Positions 60,512-64,000 of a stretch of DNA of 64,000 nt are shown piece after piece (positions within the stretch are counted from its first letter, which is position 1; every line of letters begins with the position of its first letter). This DNA is from Gemmatimonadota bacterium. GTDB lineage: Bacteria; Gemmatimonadota; Gemmatimonadetes; Gemmatimonadales; Gemmatimonadaceae. A model generated the notes under the pieces. The model was not told the DNA's origin, did no database searches, and was given only the letters and a program-made list of their open reading frames with translations. Made by a program: the position numbers and the translations under genes. The stretch spans positions 204,941 to 268,940 of the forward strand of contig JAPLKS010000018.1 in NCBI GenBank assembly GCA_026387915.1, read 5' to 3'.

Positions 60512-61201
60512 ATGTCGCGACGACTCCTCGGCTTCATTGTCCCGCTCGCCTTTGCTGCCCTCTTTGCGCGGCTGGGTGTGTGGCAACTCTCCCGCCTCTC
60601 CGAGCGCCGCGCCTTCAATGCGACGCTCGAAACACGATTGGCGGCTCCGCCGGTCGACTTCACGGCGGTGCCGTCCGACACCGGCGCCGGGCACTATCGC
60701 CGTGCCACGGCGCGCGGCGTCTACCTGTACGACCGTGAGATCGCCTGGGGTGCCCGAACGCGTGAAGGCTCGCCGGGGGTCAACATCCTCACTCCGGTTC
60801 GACTCGCCGGCAGCGACACGGTGGTGATGGTGAATCGTGGCTGGGCGTATTCCGAGGACGCCTCCACCATCGACTACTCCCGCTGGCGTGAACGCGATTC
60901 CGCGACGGTGTCTGGATACCTCGAGACCTACCCCGCCACGGACGCGGCGACCAACACCACGAAAGTGGTGCACCGCTTGGATCGAGCGCGGATTGCGAGG
61001 CTCGTGGGGCTGCCGATTGCGCCATATCTGCTCGTGCAGACCTCCGACAGCGCCCTGCACGCTGACTCCGTGCCCGTTCGCATGCCGACGCCGATCCTCG
61101 ACGAAGGGCCGCACCGAAGCTACGCGATGCAGTGGTTCAGCTTTGCGACCATCGCGGTCGTCGGCGCCGTCTTCCTCCTGCGCCGCACGCCAGCCGCCTA
61201 A
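60512..61201 (+). CDS. SURF1-family cytochrome oxidase assembly protein
   Basis: A 229-residue SURF1 protein, involved in heme a insertion into aa3-type cytochrome c oxidase. Two flanking membrane helices (LLGFIVPLAFAALFARLGVWQLSRL near the N-terminus; WFSFATIAVVGAVFLLRR at the end) enclose a periplasmic domain with GHYRRATARGVYLYDREIAWGARTREGSPGVNILTPV, VVMVNRGWAYS and GPHRSYAMQWFSFA, the last being a family signature. The ATG at MSRRLLGF was chosen over earlier candidates because the preceding 21 residues lack family character. No oxidase genes are nearby. A CRP/FNR-type palindrome lies upstream, consistent with redox or oxygen control. Confidence 0.93.
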   Translation: MSRRLLGFIVPLAFAALFARLGVWQLSRLSERRAFNATLETRLAAPPVDFTAVPSDTGAGHYRRATARGVYLYDREIAWGARTREGSPGVNILTPVRLAGSDTVVMVNRGWAYSEDASTIDYSRWRERDSATVSGYLETYPATDAATNTTKVVHRLDRARIARLVGLPIAPYLLVQTSDSALHADSVPVRMPTPILDEGPHRSYAMQWFSFATIAVVGAVFLLRRTPAA

Positions 61202-62133
61202 GCGACTCGTTCGCGACGGAACTGCAGCACGACAACCGCGGCGACAATCATCGCGCCGCCACCGATCACTGGGGCGGTGATCGGTTGATGCAGTACCACG
61301 GCGCCGAGCAGCGCGGTGAGAAAGGGCTCGATGGCTGACATGCTTGCTGTGCGCACTGGTCCGAGCCGCCTGAGCCCCATCGAAAAGAACAGGGAGGGCA
61401 GCACCGTGCTCAACAGCGTCAGCGCGATGATCGCGCCCCACGCCGTCGGGCTCATGGTTGTGGTGAACGTGCGATTGCCAGCGGCGAGCATAAGAAAACA
61501 GATGGCCGCCCCAATCGTGCCATAGGCACTCGTCACCGACGCAGGGTGCGACTTCTGCATCCACCCCATCAGCGGGATATACAACCCGTAGACAACGGCC
61601 GCGCCGAGCGCGAGCGCGGCGCCACGCATCGCGGGACCGCCCATCGCAATAGTTGACGTACCGCCACCGGCTTCAAGGGCGGGCAACACGACAATCACCA
61701 CAGTCCCGCCGAACGAGAGAAGGAGTGCCGCCACGCGCCGCGCTGTGAGCGGCTCAGCGCCCCGGACCGCGTGCACAAGCGTGACCCACGACGGAAAGGT
61801 GAAGAACAAAAAGGCGAGCGTGGCCGCCGACACGTACTGCAGACTCGAGAGTGCGAGGCCGACCACGAATGCCTGGCCTCCACCACCCACCAGAATGAAA
61901 CGCGCCGCCTCACGCCATGGCATGCGCGCGTGCGAGCGCGATCCCACCCACATAACCATCACGACGCTGGCAAGCACATAGCGCCAGGTCAGCACGTTGT
62001 AGAGCGAGAGCTGTTCGGCGACGGCTACGGTCGTGAGCGTGCTCACCGCCGCAAACCCCAGCGCGGCCAGCAGCGTGAATGCCGTGCCCACGCCCGTAGA
62101 CTCAGGGCCCGAGCGTGACCGTGCGGGCGACAT
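61198..62133 (-). CDS. EamA-family (DMT) permease
   Basis: A 311-residue permease with ten predicted helices in two EamA repeats (FTLLAALGFAAVSTLTTVAVAE; ALALGAAVVYGLYIPLMGW). Family sequence includes YNVLTWRYVLASVVMVMWV, FALSSLQYVSAATLAFLFFTFPSWVTLV, ALLLSFGGTVVIVV and AIEPFLTALLGAVVLHQPITAPVIGGGAMI. Substrates of EamA permeases are metabolites such as amino acids and are not predictable here. Stop codons of this gene and SURF1 overlap, as they are convergent. It starts 15 bases after the mgtE stop. Confidence 0.9.
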   Translation of the reverse strand: MSPARSRSGPESTGVGTAFTLLAALGFAAVSTLTTVAVAEQLSLYNVLTWRYVLASVVMVMWVGSRSHARMPWREAARFILVGGGGQAFVVGLALSSLQYVSAATLAFLFFTFPSWVTLVHAVRGAEPLTARRVAALLLSFGGTVVIVVLPALEAGGGTSTIAMGGPAMRGAALALGAAVVYGLYIPLMGWMQKSHPASVTSAYGTIGAAICFLMLAAGNRTFTTTMSPTAWGAIIALTLLSTVLPSLFFSMGLRRLGPVRTASMSAIEPFLTALLGAVVLHQPITAPVIGGGAMIVAAVVVLQFRRERVA

Positions 62134-62148
62134 TATGTCATGCCGTGG

Positions 62149-63579
62149 TCAGCTACCCATGTACTTGCCGAGCACCAGAAGAGCGACGGAGAAGTAGATG
62201 ATGAGGCCGGTGACGTCCACGAGCGTTGCCACGAACGGCGCCGATGCGCTCGCGGGGTCGAATCCGAGGCGCCGTAGCACAAACGGCAACATCGAACCGG
62301 CGAGCGAGCCGAACATCACAATGCCGATGAGCGAGAAAAACGTGTTCAGCGCCACCAGTTGGTACGGCACGCCGTTCTTGCCGTAATCGTACAGGCCGAA
62401 GTACTGCCAGACGAAGACGCGGATGAGGCCGATGACGCCGAGGATGGAGCCGAGCGCGATTCCCGTGGGAAGTTCGCGCGCCGCCACACGCCACCAGTCC
62501 TTGAGTTGCACTTCCTTGAGGGCCATCGCGCGGGTGATGAGCGAGGTGGCCTGCGAACCGGAGTTACCGCCGCTGCTCATGACGAGCGGAATGAACAGCG
62601 TGAGCACCGGCAGTTTGTTGAGTTCGGTGTCGAAGTGTTGGAGCGCAGACGTGGTGAACATTTCACTCACCATCAGAATGGACAGCCAGCCCGCGCGTTT
62701 CTTGAGCATACCCAACACGCTCATCTGCATGTAGGGCTCATTGAACGCCTCCATACCGCCGAGTTTCTGGACGTCCTCGGTCTGTTCTTCCTGGATGGCG
62801 TCAATGACGTCGTCGACGGTGACCACGCCGAGCAGCCGATTTTCGTTGTCGAGGACCGGCACTGCCACGAGGTCGTACTCGGTGGTGAGGCGGGCCACGT
62901 CTTCACGGTCGGCCGTGGGATGCACGTGGCGCACTTCGGTCCACGCCACGTCGCTGATGCGCGCGCCCTCGGGGGCGGCGAGCAGTTCGCGAAGCGAGAG
63001 CACGCCGGTCAGGGCGCCGAACTCGTTGACCGCGTAGACGGTGTTCATCGCTTCGCGGCGTCCGGCGCGGGCCATCTCGCGCACGCTCGCCAAGGCGACC
63101 TCGACCGTGTTGGTCTCCGGGACTGACACGAACTGGGTGGTCATCAGACCACCCGCCGTATCGGCCGCGTATTCGAGCAGGCGTTCGGTTTCGTCGCGCG
63201 TCGCTTGCGGCAGCGCTTCGACGATGTCTTCCGCGTGGTCTTCGTCAATCTCGTCGAGGGTGTCGGCGCGATCGTCGGGGCGCATCTGCGCAATGAGCAA
63301 CGCGGCCTGCTCGGGGCTCATGGCCTCGAACAGCTCCGTGCGGAGCTCTTCGTGCAGATATTCGAGAATCGAGGCGGCGCGCGAGGCCGGAAGTGCGGCT
63401 AGGAACAGCGGCACCGACTCCCGCGGCATTTTTTCGGCAACATCGGCCAAGTCGGCCGGGTGCATTTCCTCGGTGTCGGCGGCGATCGAACTCGGCGATG
63501 TCTCGAGCAGGTCGAGAATGTCCGGCGCGAGGAGCGCCGCAACCGCTTGTGCGTCGTGATGTTCGGGATGTGGACGCAT
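62149..63579 (-). CDS. mgtE: MgtE-type magnesium transporter
   Basis: A 476-residue MgtE protein. The N-terminal superhelical domain (LDLLETSPSSIAADTEEMHPADLADVAEKMP) with acidic sensor residues is followed by two CBS domains (GGLMTTQFVSVPETNTVEVALASVREM; VPVLDNENRLLGVVTVDDVIDAIQEEQTEDVQKLGGMEAFNEPYMQMSV), the plug-helix region, and five membrane helices with the selectivity sequence FIPLVMSSGGNSGSQATSLI and FDPASASAPFVATLVDVTGLIIYF (conserved P-x-D-x-G-like end). The ATG at MRPHPEHHDAQ is used; the longer reading frame upstream has no domain character. No Mg riboswitch is seen in the short leader. Confidence 0.95.
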   Translation of the reverse strand: MRPHPEHHDAQAVAALLAPDILDLLETSPSSIAADTEEMHPADLADVAEKMPRESVPLFLAALPASRAASILEYLHEELRTELFEAMSPEQAALLIAQMRPDDRADTLDEIDEDHAEDIVEALPQATRDETERLLEYAADTAGGLMTTQFVSVPETNTVEVALASVREMARAGRREAMNTVYAVNEFGALTGVLSLRELLAAPEGARISDVAWTEVRHVHPTADREDVARLTTEYDLVAVPVLDNENRLLGVVTVDDVIDAIQEEQTEDVQKLGGMEAFNEPYMQMSVLGMLKKRAGWLSILMVSEMFTTSALQHFDTELNKLPVLTLFIPLVMSSGGNSGSQATSLITRAMALKEVQLKDWWRVAARELPTGIALGSILGVIGLIRVFVWQYFGLYDYGKNGVPYQLVALNTFFSLIGIVMFGSLAGSMLPFVLRRLGFDPASASAPFVATLVDVTGLIIYFSVALLVLGKYMGS

Positions 63580-63762
63580 GGGCCCCGCCCTCAAGTCGCC
63601 GCTGCTGGAAATCCGTCTGAATAGTTGTGTCGAAGGTAACCCGAGGGTGCGCGGGTCAACACCCCTCCGGCCAAGGCGTACCAAACTGAGACGAAATCGC
63701 CTGTCCAACCTTTTGAAGCCGAGGAGTGTCGAATCTTCTGGACACGCGGGTTCGTAGAGTGA

Positions 63763-64000
63763 ATGCGCTGGTCTGGGCCGTTGTGTGCCTCCCTGTTTCT
63801 TCCCCACTCAGGACACCCGTTCTTGTTCCCCACGCTGCTCTTTGCTTTTCAGGGTGTCGCGAATGCTGCTGTGCCGGCGCTCCCCCCTCGCCCGACGCGG
63901 GGCGCGCCCGTGGTGGTGGAAGCGAACACGACGGCGCGGGCCACGCGGGCACTGAAGGCACCGGTCATCGACGGGCGCGACGACGATGACGTCTGGCGCG
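63763..64000 (+). CDS. DUF5916/CBM9-like secreted protein, 5' part
   Basis: The beginning of a gene cut by the window end; 79 codons are visible. The ATG opens a protein MRWSGPLCASLFLPHSG with a hydrophobic segment (FLFPTLLFAFQGVANAAV) that fits a signal peptide. The following sequence ends ATRALKAPVIDGRDDDDVWR, the hallmark N-terminus of DUF5916/CBM9-like proteins (A-P-x-I-D-G-x-x-D-D-x-x-W). Other frames here are not coding-like. The complete family protein is usually 700-900 residues, with an outer-membrane-type C-terminal half. No clear ribosome-binding site. Confidence 0.75.
   Translation, partial: MRWSGPLCASLFLPHSGHPFLFPTLLFAFQGVANAAVPALPPRPTRGAPVVVEANTTARATRALKAPVIDGRDDDDVWR

Noticed and set aside
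62149..63579. An M-box type Mg riboswitch upstream of mgtE.
   Set aside because: The leader (63580-63762) contains no recognisable M-box structure by eye and is shared with a divergent gene.

Overview
The window is a GC-rich, gene-dense bacterial chromosome segment with short intergenic gaps, many ATGA/GTGA stop-start overlaps and frequent GTG or TTG starts. Its gene mix suggests Gemmatimonadota or a relative: ImuA/ImuB/DnaE2, S9 peptidases, Ig-like lipoproteins, DUF4097 and DUF5916 proteins, and an XdhC-PCD pair. This placement is inference from gene content; no rRNA or single-copy phylogenetic marker is present. I see no tRNA, rRNA, CRISPR array, insertion sequence or integrase.

Layout. 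1-5.8 kb: the 3' part of argJ, a YdeI-like protein, a PP2C phosphatase and error-prone polymerase dnaE2. 5.8-12.4 kb: four rightward genes (small unknown protein, FG-GAP protein, YncE-type beta-propeller, Uma2), then leftward imuB and imuA, which complete the SOS mutasome with dnaE2. dnaE2 and imuA share an 11-bp-period direct repeat (ACCGAA-N5-MCCGAA) upstream, a candidate LexA operator. imuA carries an in-frame insertion built from tandem and inverted repeats. 12.5-15.6 kb: a GT-C-like membrane protein, XdhC and a pterin carbinolamine dehydratase. 15.6-21.7 kb: a three-gene phosphorelay. 22-27 kb: a BI-1 protein, then an ECF sigma / anti-sigma / DUF4097 cluster. 27-33 kb: a small membrane protein and a two-gene SNF2-like helicase plus Eco57I-class adenine methylase pair, the best candidate for an unnamed defence system.

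33-42 kb: HAD phosphatase, GT2 glycosyltransferase, dicarboxylate symporter, NUDIX and PAP2 enzymes, a large S9 peptidase and an outer-membrane-type protein. 42-44.7 kb: a metal-homeostasis operon (Nramp, UspA, DtxR/MntR regulator) with a perfect palindrome inside the Nramp promoter. 44.8-49.6 kb: YceI with its own operator-like palindrome, a MazEF-type toxin-antitoxin pair with a 28-bp autoregulatory palindrome, and an SPFH / Arc-like / hydrolase / DUF1648 run. 49.7-52.5 kb: MFS transporter overlapping an acyl-CoA (malonyl-CoA-type) synthetase. 52.6-60.3 kb: secreted Ig-like proteins, including a 1572-residue modular lipoprotein, with a DUF72 protein between. 60.3-64 kb: SURF1 behind a CRP/FNR-type palindrome, an EamA permease, MgtE, and the start of a DUF5916-like secreted protein cut by the window end.
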